A stretch of DNA of 33,935 nucleotides from Aurantiochytrium sp. KH105 (taxonomy: Eukaryota > Sar > Bigyra > Thraustochytrida > Thraustochytriidae). Location: the NCBI GenBank assembly GCA_003116975.1, contig BGKB01000387.1, positions 1-33,935 on the forward strand, written 5' to 3'. Shown here piece by piece: positions 1 to 8,198 of this stretch. The translations under genes were made by a program, and so were the position numbers. The notes under the pieces are model-generated. The model ran no database searches, was not told the origin of the DNA, and worked only from the letters and a program-made list of their open reading frames with translations. How positions within the stretch are numbered: the first letter of the stretch is position 1; each line of letters starts with the position of its first letter.

Positions 1-104
1 TTACTTGAAGCAATTTTTACCCACCCGAAATTTGAATCAATTAATAATTGAATTGAGCAACAAATTATATTGACGATTAAAATGAACTAGTAATGGTGAG
101 TGCT

Positions 105-213
105 CTCGTGGACGTTCTTATGGATGTTCTCGTGGACGTTCTTATGGATGTTCTCGTGGATGTTCTTGTGGATGTTCTCGTGGATGTTCTTGTGGATGTT
201 CTCATGGATGTTC
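105..213. repeat. 24-bp tandem repeat in gene-free left end
   Basis: Four head-to-tail 24-bp units occupy 105-128, 129-152, 153-176 and 177-200, followed by a partial unit to 213. Each unit is two 12-bp halves of the form CTCGTGGAYGTT / CTTRTGGATGTT. Units 1 and 2 are identical, and units 3 and 4 are identical, which suggests stepwise duplication. The plus strand is open across it from an ATG at 93 to a stop at 228-230 and would encode a 45-residue (VDVL)n peptide; the minus strand would read (NIHE/K)n. I do not call either a gene, because the peptide is only the repeat. The rest of 1-327 is AT-rich and shows no other gene. Confidence 0.9.
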
Positions 214-327
214 ATCATTCACTCTGGTGAAACTGTTCTTCGCGTTGCAGCATGCTTGTGACTGCATTGAATCATTTTCATATTTGCATTGTTGTAACAA
301 GTCCATACAAAATGCACAAAGAAAAGC

Positions 328-789
328 ATGTGGCTGCTGGTGAGCAAACCCAAAACCGAAACGGGAGAACTGAGAAGTACGATGACGGGGATTGCTGATC
401 AGATCATCGCCATTCTGCAAGACATTTATCAGGATGTGCAAAGAAGTCCTTTGAAGGATAATTTCAAAAAGGCAAATGGTGCGGTCGCGGTGAAGGAGAG
501 TGAACGCGTGCGTGATGCTGGTGTTGATGGTGTTGTGTGGTATTTTCCCGAAGCGAATCCATCAGCTGCTTCCATTTCGAGTTCAGATGCTGGTCGAGAC
601 TTGAACATTCCTTTGCTTGGGTCGGAAACAGGCTATGGCAGAATGGACCAATTCGGTGATTTGCAACCAATTCAGGAGGAATCATTTCTTGAAAACGGCT
701 ACGATACAGAAATAGATGATGATAACAAGAAGAGGACAATTTCGTTGACCGAAGAAGACATTGAGATGTTGAGTTGCTTAGAAGATTAA
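328..789 (+). CDS. hypothetical acidic protein, 153 aa
   Basis: I do not recognise this protein. It is open from the ATG at 328; a second in-frame ATG at 382 (residue 19) is an alternative start, and the first 18 residues look less protein-like than the rest. The N-terminal third (about residues 20-45) looks helical and amphipathic. The middle is Ser/Gly-rich, and the C-terminal 35 residues are strongly acidic and end in LSCLED. There is no signal peptide or membrane segment. It lies tail-to-tail with the frameshifted minus-strand gene ending at 802, with only 12 bp between them. A competing minus-strand frame at 464-739 is His-rich and looks like a shadow. Confidence 0.6.
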   Translation: MWLLVSKPKTETGELRSTMTGIADQIIAILQDIYQDVQRSPLKDNFKKANGAVAVKESERVRDAGVDGVVWYFPEANPSAASISSSDAGRDLNIPLLGSETGYGRMDQFGDLQPIQEESFLENGYDTEIDDDNKKRTISLTEEDIEMLSCLED

Positions 790-801
790 AGAAAGCGTGT
801 C

Positions 802-1726
802 TTAATTGTGTTGTCGGTTTTCATTCGAATTAGCTCGCTGTACTCTGTCAACGACCAAATTTTTCATCCCATTGAAGTTGATGTCATTGTCTTGCAAGGT
901 TTTGACGAAATCATGCAAGTATAACTCATCATAGTGTCGATAATCCATGAAAAGATAGGGCGAAAAGGCTTCATCTGGCAATTCTTGAATTGTTTTTTGA
1001 AAAGCAAATATTCCTGGTGCTATATCGGGTGGGAATTGAATTACATTGTTCTTTACGTGTAGAATAACATACATTTTTTCTCGAATATCTTTGACTAAAT
1101 CTTCTATTGCTTTAGTTCTAAACGTGCTCAATTTTGCATCGAGCAGTATCAACTCTCTCTCCACTGCTTGATACTTTGATTTTTGCATTATGTTTCCCAC
1201 GTTGAAGTTCTGCTGCAATTTGTCGACGCAAAATACTTGCAAAAATGTTCCAAATAGGGCCGATTGTAGTGGATAGTGTGAAAGATAGGCCAGTATCTTG
1301 ATCAACGCTGTCCAAGAATTTGGAAAAGAAACGGACTATGAATCCAAATGCGCATGCGTGGTCCATTTTATATACATTTTGCCCAAGGTATTTATGGTAG
1401 TCTTCGCGAAGGGATGTCTCCATTTTGAATATATTTTGCAACGCGCATTTCAGGCCATCAATTATCTTATCGAATGAGCAAATCGTGCTGAGAACGTCAT
1501 GTCGCGTGAGCATAGGTAAATTCGAATGTTTGTTGACAATAGCAATTAATTCATCGAGAGTTGTTCGAATGAGTTCGTTATCATTGCAAAATGAGTTAAA
1601 TTGGGAGAATGCCATCGAGAGCGTATCGCAATCAAATGTTTCGTCCATACTGATACTGTACTCGTTTCGATTTTGCTGGGTGCAGCGAGAACTCATTTCG
1701 AATGCGAAGTTTGTTTTTTGTGACAT
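802..1726 (-). pseudogene. hypothetical protein interrupted by a frameshift
   Basis: Two overlapping minus-strand frames appear to be one gene. The upstream frame starts at the ATG at 1726 (a TTG six codons earlier is less likely) and stops at 1118. The downstream frame is open from about 1338, just after an in-frame TAG, to the stop at 802, and has no ATG where a start would be needed. The frames differ by one base and overlap for about 220 bp, where both look moderately protein-like. Both halves are predicted helical and soluble and I recognise neither. The break is probably around 1300-1330 (residues 130-150). It may be a sequencing error, a real mutation or a programmed shift; the sequence alone cannot decide. 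TGTCACA at 1752-1758 lies just upstream. Confidence 0.6.
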
Positions 1727-1848
1727 GTTGTTACCACTTGACAAGTGTAAATGTCACAAGACCAGTAAAGTTGTTCATTGATTGTGAAATCGGAAAAAAA
1801 GCTTCCCAGAAGTTAAGTTACTTGGAGTGAGCAAAATCTTCGTCGCAC

Positions 1849-2475
1849 ATGGTGAATGGAAAGCAGTTCCGAAACGAGAATCAAGACAAATCAAGTCTGA
1901 GGATGTGTCAATACAATGGACAAGAGCGTGCAAGCCAAGCGGTGCACGAAACTTCGGTCGAACTTATAAATCAGCACGCTGGTGTTGACGATACTAGCGC
2001 TTCCACTTTCACAGATGACATGGAAGTAGAAATCGTCGATCAGCTGTATTTCGACTTCCTCGATAGCGTCCTTAGCTCAATCAGGTGCTATCTGACGTCG
2101 AAGACGTTGAATGATGTGTATAATGCGCATGTGAATATCGATGGTAAATGTCCACCTGTGATGCAATTGGTTTGTTGGCTAATGGACCCAAATCTTATCC
2201 GCAGTGTTCTGATTGCAGTGTATGAGATTGCTGGGCATAACAACACGATTCGTCTGTCGATCATTCAGACCATTCTCGCAAGGGTGGAACCTGTGGAAGA
2301 AGATGAGGTGATTGCTTCTCGATTGCTATTTTCAATCCTTGATGGATTCATTCAACAGAACTTTCAATATTACTCTGGAATGGTCACATACAATAGTGAT
2401 AGGTTCTGGAGCGAGCTCGCTGATAGCATTAGCGTTCTTGTAATTCTCGAAAATGGTGTAATTGCATCTGGTTGA
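1849..2475 (+). CDS. hypothetical protein, 208 aa
   Basis: I do not recognise this protein. It starts at the ATG at 1849, about 120 bp from the divergent start at 1726. The first 60 residues are polar and rich in Gln, Asn and Ser, probably disordered. From about residue 65 the protein becomes hydrophobic and helical, with repeated segments such as YFDFLDSVLSSIRCYL and LLFSILDGFIQQNF, and no membrane segment long enough to be convincing. Its size and helix-rich character resemble the next gene (2607-3188), so the two may be distant relatives, but I see no clear shared motif. Confidence 0.7.
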   Translation: MVNGKQFRNENQDKSSLRMCQYNGQERASQAVHETSVELINQHAGVDDTSASTFTDDMEVEIVDQLYFDFLDSVLSSIRCYLTSKTLNDVYNAHVNIDGKCPPVMQLVCWLMDPNLIRSVLIAVYEIAGHNNTIRLSIIQTILARVEPVEEDEVIASRLLFSILDGFIQQNFQYYSGMVTYNSDRFWSELADSISVLVILENGVIASG

Positions 2476-2606
2476 ATGAGCAAATTGTATATCATCGCAT
2501 CAAAAAAATAAATAAATTTAAAATGTGTCACAATAAAGTTATCGATCATGATTGAGTTGTGCTATGCTAGCGAAGCACGTCTGCAAGCAAAACCAAAAAG
2601 CACAGC

Positions 2607-3188
2607 ATGAACTCAAGTGAAATTCATCTTTTGCGGGGCATGATGGCAGTTGCTGACGAAGACGATGTTGGTGAGCTTGTGCGTGTGGAAGAGCTGATTG
2701 AATTCGACGCCAAGCAGCAGCTGGAGATCATTGTGTCGAATGTAGTTGATGATGAAACGATTCTCTCTACATTAAAGCGTCGCATAGCAGATTACTATGA
2801 CTGGTATGAACTTGGGAATCTCTTTCGAGAGAACATGATGAAGTTTTTCTCAACAAGTTTGGATGTACACGATAACACGTTGCGTCGTATCATTACACCT
2901 AGGGTTTGTGCAATGGCGTTTCGTGTTGCGCTTGTGCTGTGTATGCATGATCATGAGATTGCGAGAAGGCTTCGTGAGAATGTCTTCCTTCGATTTTCGC
3001 ATTTCACGCGCGACACAGACTGGGCGTTCTATACGACCTACGAATTCCTCGAGAGCGTTTTGTTGCATTTCCTCAAAGAGAACATGGCAACGATGCCCAT
3101 GCATTCACTTTGCTTATTCGATGATCCCAAGCAAGCCTACCTAATGTTCGGTGAATGGTTTAGTAAGGAATTGCGATGCTATATATGA
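2607..3188 (+). CDS. hypothetical helical protein, 193 aa
   Basis: I do not recognise this protein. The ATG at 2607 follows an AT-rich spacer of 131 bp that contains TGTCACA at 2526-2532. The N-terminal 55 residues are acidic (EDDVGELVRVEELIEF). The remainder is rich in aromatic and aliphatic residues and looks like an all-helical globular domain, with several Cys and His residues but no regular metal-binding spacing. There is no signal peptide. The stop at 3186-3188 is followed 41 bp later by the methyltransferase-like gene on the same strand. Confidence 0.7.
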   Translation: MNSSEIHLLRGMMAVADEDDVGELVRVEELIEFDAKQQLEIIVSNVVDDETILSTLKRRIADYYDWYELGNLFRENMMKFFSTSLDVHDNTLRRIITPRVCAMAFRVALVLCMHDHEIARRLRENVFLRFSHFTRDTDWAFYTTYEFLESVLLHFLKENMATMPMHSLCLFDDPKQAYLMFGEWFSKELRCYI

Positions 3189-3229
3189 TCACAGTAAACA
3201 AAATCAACGAGCAATCGAAATAAAAAATA

Positions 3230-4093
3230 ATGGCAAACTTTAGCGAGACGCTTCAAGGGACGGGACAGGAAAATGATCGGTACGAGACGCCCCGAAATGT
3301 CTTGGACATGATCCTTCGGCACTTGCAACCATCGAGGGATTATCTTTGGGAGCCATTCCCAGGTACTGGACATAGCACTGCGTACATGCGGCAACGGGGT
3401 TTTGAGGTCTCAAACAACGTCGGTAGTTTGGATTTTTTTCGGTCAAGCGTGCCTGTTCCGAGTAAGGGCAAACGACTCGTTCTTGTCTCAAACCCGCCTT
3501 ATAGTATCAAAAAAGAAGTCTTGGCCCATATCGCACACTTGGGAATCAATCGTCTTTCTTTATTGTTGCCAGCAGGGACATTATTCACAAAGTATTTCCA
3601 CAAATTCTGCAACGGGCGTATGGTTCAACAAGTCTGTCATGTTTCGCGTTGTCGTTTCCTGGATCCCAATACGCGGTTGCCAATGAAAGCAACGCTGCTA
3701 AGTCGGGAAAACAGTTCGATTTCAAGCTTTGACATTGCGTGGATCTGTATTAACATTGGTTTGCCGCGAGATCTGATTTTGTGCCAGCCAAACAAGCTCA
3801 TTGATGACGGTTATATGGATTCGTTCACGTTAGCAGAGAATGCAGCACTGAATCCTGACCGCAAACGTTTGGTAAAGGCGGAACAGGTGGTCGATAAGCT
3901 TCAGAAAAAACGAAGGAAAAGATCTGCGCTTGACGTTTTTATCGATGAAAATATAAAGCACGAAGTGCCACCCAATCCTCCTTCAATTTCTTCATCTGCA
4001 ACAAACAATTCCGGAAATCAAAAAGAAGTGAAATTGGAATACATTACGACGGAAGATGATGATCAACTATTACCAAACACTCTCTGTGAATAA
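3230..4093 (+). CDS. putative class I SAM-dependent DNA adenine methyltransferase, 287 aa
   Basis: The product probably transfers a methyl group from S-adenosylmethionine to adenine N6 in DNA. Visible motifs in order: an ENDRYETP segment at residues 14-21, typical of the start of such enzymes; the SAM-binding motif WEPFPGTGHS at 40-49; and the catalytic motif SNPPYS at 87-92. The region that follows (LSLLLPAGTLF) fits the Rossmann core. The C-terminal 80 residues are basic then acidic (QKKRRKRS near 224) and look like a tail rather than a recognition domain. No restriction endonuclease lies beside it, so it looks like an orphan viral methyltransferase acting on viral or host DNA. Family N6-adenine specificity rests on the NPPY motif; a protein or RNA substrate is not excluded. 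Confidence 0.75.
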   Translation: MANFSETLQGTGQENDRYETPRNVLDMILRHLQPSRDYLWEPFPGTGHSTAYMRQRGFEVSNNVGSLDFFRSSVPVPSKGKRLVLVSNPPYSIKKEVLAHIAHLGINRLSLLLPAGTLFTKYFHKFCNGRMVQQVCHVSRCRFLDPNTRLPMKATLLSRENSSISSFDIAWICINIGLPRDLILCQPNKLIDDGYMDSFTLAENAALNPDRKRLVKAEQVVDKLQKKRRKRSALDVFIDENIKHEVPPNPPSISSSATNNSGNQKEVKLEYITTEDDDQLLPNTLCE

Positions 4094-4122
4094 AACGAAT
4101 TGAAAAGTATGCATTTATGTTG

Positions 4123-5214
4123 TTATGACGTTACCAAGCTAATAATAATGAGTGAGACGACGATTATGACGATGAGAACCAATACACCATTCACGTTGTT
4201 TATTTTCGCATTGGTGAAAAAATCGAATACTTTCTGCAAAATCGCTTCGAAAGAGTTGTCATCATCGTCGTCCCCTGATAAGTACTCATAGGTTGGGTAT
4301 TGTGTTGGGCTCGATGTCGGTGCGTTCGTGGTGGGTGCATAGGTTTCGTTAATCATTGTTGGTTGTCTTGTGAAAAAAGGCGTCGGGGGTACCGGACCAT
4401 CCGTGCAAGTATGGTTGGTCGTGTTGCACGATAGATTTTCAACACAGTGGCTATCTTCATAGCAAGGATATTCGTAAATTGGACAGGGGCAGTTTTCGTC
4501 GCAGAATTGAGTATCATTTCGAGGTCCGTCGTCGCAACGATAAAATAGTTGAAACCTTCTAATATCACTTTGTGCAATATCATAATTGCCAAGAACTCGA
4601 TCTGGGTCTCCGATTGCAGTTATGGTATAAAGATTTTCTGGGTCAATGCTAAATTCTGTCCGCTTGTAGTGCATCACCGAGTTGAGGTCATATCCTGTCC
4701 CAAGCGTATACATGTCTTCCTGTGCGATTGCAAAATTGGACTCCGCTCCGCTACGAATGTTTTCCTCATGAATTGTGACAAAATTGTCTCTGTCCTTGCG
4801 GCTTTGTTCGTGGTAAAATCCGAGTGCATGTAGGATCTCGTGCTTGACTGAATTTCTGTAAATGCACCCTAAATTGTTGAGGATAATTTCTTGTGCGCCA
4901 CCAACGCGTCCAACCCAAGACTGACAACCGTCTCCGTTCTGAAAAAGAATGTAATCATCTTCATTTGTTCGCTCAATGAACGTAATGTATCGAAGTTGTT
5001 CTTGCATTTCTTCAATGTAGGTGTTGATAAGGGTTGCTTCTGATTCCGTGAAATTGTTGGTCATGAAAGTATAAGGCACAACGACGCCTTTTGCATTCCG
5101 TGTGCTCCATCGTGAGTACGTGCCTGTTTGCATTTGCAAATCCCTCTCCGCACTGCATAGTCTATGGAGAAATGCAATGGCAATCAATACTTTCTGTATT
5201 GAAAAATAGGACAT
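4123..5214 (-). CDS. membrane-anchored astacin (M12A) zinc metalloprotease, 363 aa
   Basis: This is a secreted or surface zinc endopeptidase of the astacin family. A hydrophobic signal peptide covers residues 1-22. The zinc site is HEILHALGFYHE (residues 125-136), with His125, His129 and His135 as ligands and Glu126 as the catalytic base, followed by the family-typical QSRKDRD. The Met-turn is SVMHY (179-183), with Met181 and the Tyr183 ligand. Cys97 and Cys117 match the conserved disulfide of the fold. After the catalytic domain comes a Cys-rich segment (about 227-271), a Pro-Thr linker (about 275-309), an acidic patch and a C-terminal membrane anchor (about 343-362). The propeptide is very short. 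The ATG at 5214 gives the signal peptide directly. Astacins are common in eukaryotes, so host acquisition is likely; an entry or release role is inference. Confidence 0.93.
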   Translation of the reverse strand: MSYFSIQKVLIAIAFLHRLCSAERDLQMQTGTYSRWSTRNAKGVVVPYTFMTNNFTESEATLINTYIEEMQEQLRYITFIERTNEDDYILFQNGDGCQSWVGRVGGAQEIILNNLGCIYRNSVKHEILHALGFYHEQSRKDRDNFVTIHEENIRSGAESNFAIAQEDMYTLGTGYDLNSVMHYKRTEFSIDPENLYTITAIGDPDRVLGNYDIAQSDIRRFQLFYRCDDGPRNDTQFCDENCPCPIYEYPCYEDSHCVENLSCNTTNHTCTDGPVPPTPFFTRQPTMINETYAPTTNAPTSSPTQYPTYEYLSGDDDDDNSFEAILQKVFDFFTNAKINNVNGVLVLIVIIVVSLIIISLVTS

Positions 5215-5457
5215 GACACAAGTCGGGTGTGTGAATACGATTAAACATTCTCTACTTAGTGTAAATAAGTGTTATATGTTTTATTTTTAAAAATGATGTC
5301 ACATATTGTGTGCAAAACTTCCAATTAGATCGGGGCTAGCAGGCACGTGCTGGCACGGCACCAAAGCTGTTGCAAATCAATCCTCGAATCAAAAACAAAT
5401 CAGAATCTCGGTGATTGAGAGAATTCAAACCCATATCAAAGCAAGAAGGGTGCCATA
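5215..5457. promoter_or_regulatory. divergent spacer, probable promoter region
   Basis: This 243-bp spacer separates divergent starts at 5214 (minus) and 5458 (plus) and must contain the promoters of both. It has AT-rich runs near 5275-5295, the motif TGTCACA at 5297-5303, a related TGACACA at 5214-5220, and a GCACGTGC palindrome near 5345. No RNA gene is visible. Confidence 0.4.
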
Positions 5458-6282
5458 ATGGTTCATTCCGTGTCTCTCATGGACAAAATGAACATGCAAG
5501 CTTTCATCGAGAGTGGCAACGCCCAAGACGTAGAGAAATACGCTTCTTCGGAGGGCGTGGACATTACTTGTGATGGTTCATACAACTATCATGCTTTCGC
5601 CATTGACAGATGCGAGTTTGAAATATTTCGCGTCCTGTTTGGCTTATTGAAAACTGCCTCTGCGCAGCTTGAGTGTGCGATGCGCATCGTGGAACTGGCC
5701 GTTTCTCGTTTCGATGTTCACGTGCTGTGTTTGCTTGTGAAATGCGAAGGTCTTGCTTTGCGGGAATGTGTGCAATTAACTCTGATGAAGTCGCTTGTGT
5801 TGCATCGTCAGCGCAAGCTGTTCCATGAGTTTTTTAAACGTGGACTTTTGGAGAAGGCATTTACAGTTGGCGTGCAGGATGCCTGTAGATATGGTGTGTT
5901 CTTCGTTGTCGATACGATAATACCTCTTCTTGAGGCGCCTGCAGTTGTATTAATGAATTGCCTGTCTTGTGCACTTCAAATGGGACATCGTCAAATTGCC
6001 AAACGTGTGTTAGCGGTACCGTTCCCGCTGGATAACTGGGACATCATGGAGCTTTTCATGTCCGCTGCCTCAGGTCGCAACCCCGCGGAAACGGTGCGCG
6101 TTCTCCTTGAGGATAGACGTTTCGACCCGTCTATAAACGAAGGGATGATTGCTCATCAGCTCGTGATGAAAGGCTGCACGGAGACTTTCGTTGCTGTGTT
6201 GAAGGATCCTCGTTTTGTAAAGTGTCTGGACGCACGCTGCTTTGGGAATTTAATACGGGCGTCTATGTTAATGGCTGACTTT
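5458..6282 (+). CDS. ankyrin-like repeat protein, 3' end cut off by scaffold join
   Basis: The ATG at 5458 opens a frame that runs into the single N at 6283, so only 275 residues are known. Beyond the N the frame enters antisense sequence of the next gene and must not be counted. The protein is built of helix pairs about 30-35 residues long. The C-terminal portion (about residues 215-265) contains VRVLLEDRRFDPS and VAVLKDPRFVKC, which resemble the degenerate ankyrin-type repeats (LL.DPR.DPS) abundant in giant DNA viruses and their hosts. Earlier repeats are less clear. Such proteins usually mediate protein binding, for example to ubiquitin ligases. No F-box or other partner domain is seen in the available part. 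Ankyrin assignment is moderate. Confidence 0.65.
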
Positions 6283-6283
6283 N
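6283..6283. other. scaffold join (single N)
   Basis: A lone N interrupts the sequence. Left of it an ankyrin-like plus-strand gene is truncated; right of it begins the C-terminal part of a minus-strand gene. Frames read across the N join one gene to the antisense of the other, so this is a contig junction of unknown true gap size. Confidence 0.85.
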
Positions 6284-8117
6284 GAGTTTCATTTTCGGGA
6301 TCTGGGAAGAAGCTCGTTTCGATTTCGTACATGGCACCATTGTACACCATATATGCGCCCATGTATGTGGGTGAGTAATTGCCTGCATCGACGAGGCGTC
6401 GCGCGCCAGTTGTAGGTGCATCTGTAGGTGAATTCGTTGGTGCATCTGTAGGTGAATTCGTTGGTGCATCTGTAGGTGAATTCGTTGGTGCATCTGTAGG
6501 TGAATTTGTCGGTGCATTTGTAGGTGAATTTGTTGTAGGTGCATCTGTTGGTGTCGTTGTTGGACTAGATGTTGTCAATGGTGTGGGTGCGTCGGTTGGG
6601 GCATCTGTAGGTGCATTTGTTGGACTCGATGTTGTCAATGGTGTAGGTGCGTCCGTGGGTACGTCCGTAGGTACGTCCGTAGGTGCATTCGTAGGTACGT
6701 CCGTTGGTGCACTCGTAGGAGCATCCGTAGGTACGTCCGTTGGTGCACTCGTAGGTGATTGGGTGGGTGCTTGTGTAAATTGAAACATGTCCTTTGGAAA
6801 CCTTTCGCCATGTTCGGGTGTATATCCAATGAGTGATTCAAGATATGATGTTTTAATGTACTGACCAAGTTCACTGTAAATAATGGTTGCGTTTGTCGTT
6901 TCGTCGTGATCGATGACCATTTCGCACTCAACGTAAGACTCTCCTCCATCGTATTGAAAATCAATGGAATAGTTTGCACTGACTTCATAGGCATATTTGA
7001 ACTGCAATAGGTCAAAGGTCACATCGGTTGCGTAATTCTCGAGAAAGGAGGATAGACCGATTGCATTGAAATTAAATGTTGCTGCGTCGAAACGGTAAAT
7101 GCGTGGAAAAATGTCAGGTTGCCTATTGGTAAGATGTACATTGCTGTAAAAAGCAACGGACACAAACAAATAGTTCGTTGTAGAGTAGACACTGCACACA
7201 CCGTTATCGAAGACCACCTCTCTCTGTTCCATTGTCGTCATGTCAGTGACAATAAGATTTAAATCGTATCCGATGTTGAACGCGTACCTTCCATTCATGA
7301 ATGGTTTCCTGTGGGCTTGTGCATAAAATTTCTTATTGAATCCAGTGATAGCATCATTGCGTACAGCTGTGGTATGAATGGAAACATTCATATTATCTCG
7401 TGTGTATTCCTCTGGTAGAGGTTCGAAAAGATTGGTTTGTGTATCAAGGGCAAACTTCCTGTTGTTTGCAATGAAGAAGTCTTGTCCAACTTCATTGATT
7501 TTTAACGTACTGTTTGTTTCGTCCGTACTATGGAAGAAGAACATGTGTTGTCCGTCGGCGAGCTTTTGTGTTGCGTCAAAGAGCTGTGAGAAATGATCAT
7601 TCACGTTCGCAATGTGCAATGGGTCGTCCAAGTCGAAAATAACGATTGCAGCATTATTTTCTTTCTGTGTGAAAATGCCGTCCGATGTTGTGACGATGAA
7701 ACGGTCGGCTACAATAGCTGTTTGATCTCCGAATTTGTTGTTTCTCATGGAGGAGGAGACCTTGAGTGGATTGAAAATACCTCGGTGCGTATATTCATCT
7801 CCACTTTTTTCCGCCACAGTAATCGTGGTGAAACCATAACCGTCGGGTGTAACTCCAAGGTAAGAACTATCTTCAGTGCAAACAAATTCCTCGTGTTTGG
7901 TGGTTTTGATAATGAATTTCTGATCCTCTGTCATGGTCCATTTGGTCGGTTTGAATGCGTCTTGAGGGTCGTCTCGCAGAAATTCATCGTCTGTGATCAA
8001 GTTTAGGGCGGCGGGTGCTGGTGAGAGTCCCAGAAATTGATTGACTTCATTGATGGAAACATCTGCATTCGCGACTGCAGCGTATGATAGCAAAACATAA
8101 AAAACAGAGTTTATCAT
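6284..8117 (-). CDS. secreted protein with Pro-Thr repeat tail, 3' end cut off by scaffold join
   Basis: The minus-strand ATG at 8117 encodes a signal peptide (about residues 1-18), then a globular extracellular domain of roughly 420 residues, then a long Pro-Thr repeat, then about 45 residues before the N at 6283. The globular part is rich in beta-strand-like segments and N-glycosylation sequons and could be a beta-propeller, but I recognise no family. The tail repeats PTDAPT, PTSAPT and PTNSPT units, a style common in secreted stramenopile proteins and likely heavily O-glycosylated. The last residues before the N (GNYSPTYMGAYMVYNGAMYE) belong to the gene; sequence beyond the N does not. It is divergent from the PAN-like gene, 81 bp away. 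A surface or secreted role is likely. Confidence 0.8.
6415..6775 (-). repeat. in-frame 12/24-bp repeats encoding Pro-Thr tail
   Basis: At least five near-identical 24-bp units begin at 6415, 6439, 6463, 6487 and 6511 (plus-strand halves GGTGCATCTGTA and GGTGAATTCGTT), followed by diverged 12-bp units to about 6775. All differences keep the frame and mostly keep the P-T-x-x pattern, so the array is maintained as coding sequence. The region between repeat blocks contains two copies of a PLTTSSPT variant. Arrays like this expand and contract easily and could cause assembly breaks such as the nearby join at 6283. Confidence 0.9.
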
Positions 8118-8198
8118 ATTGTATATGTTTAATTCGAATGTTCTTGTTGTAAGTGTATATATGTTTATTGCGTGCGTTTTGCCAAAAAAAACAAATTG

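Noticed and set aside
1425..1781. Plus-strand frame of 118 codons
   Set aside because: It is antisense to the first half of the frameshifted minus-strand gene and has weaker protein character.
5336..5370. GC-rich stretch with GCACGTGC palindrome as an RNA hairpin or replication origin
   Set aside because: Only the central 8 bp are symmetric and flanks do not pair, so it is too short to call.
6156..6282. Extension of the Pro-Thr protein across the N at 6283
   Set aside because: Beyond the N it reads the antisense of the ankyrin-like gene; it is a scaffold chimera, not a real C-terminus.
6379..6783. Plus-strand frame reading (VGASVGEF)n
   Set aside because: It is the antisense of the Pro-Thr coding repeat; the minus strand has a signal peptide and a full upstream domain, so the plus frame is a by-product.
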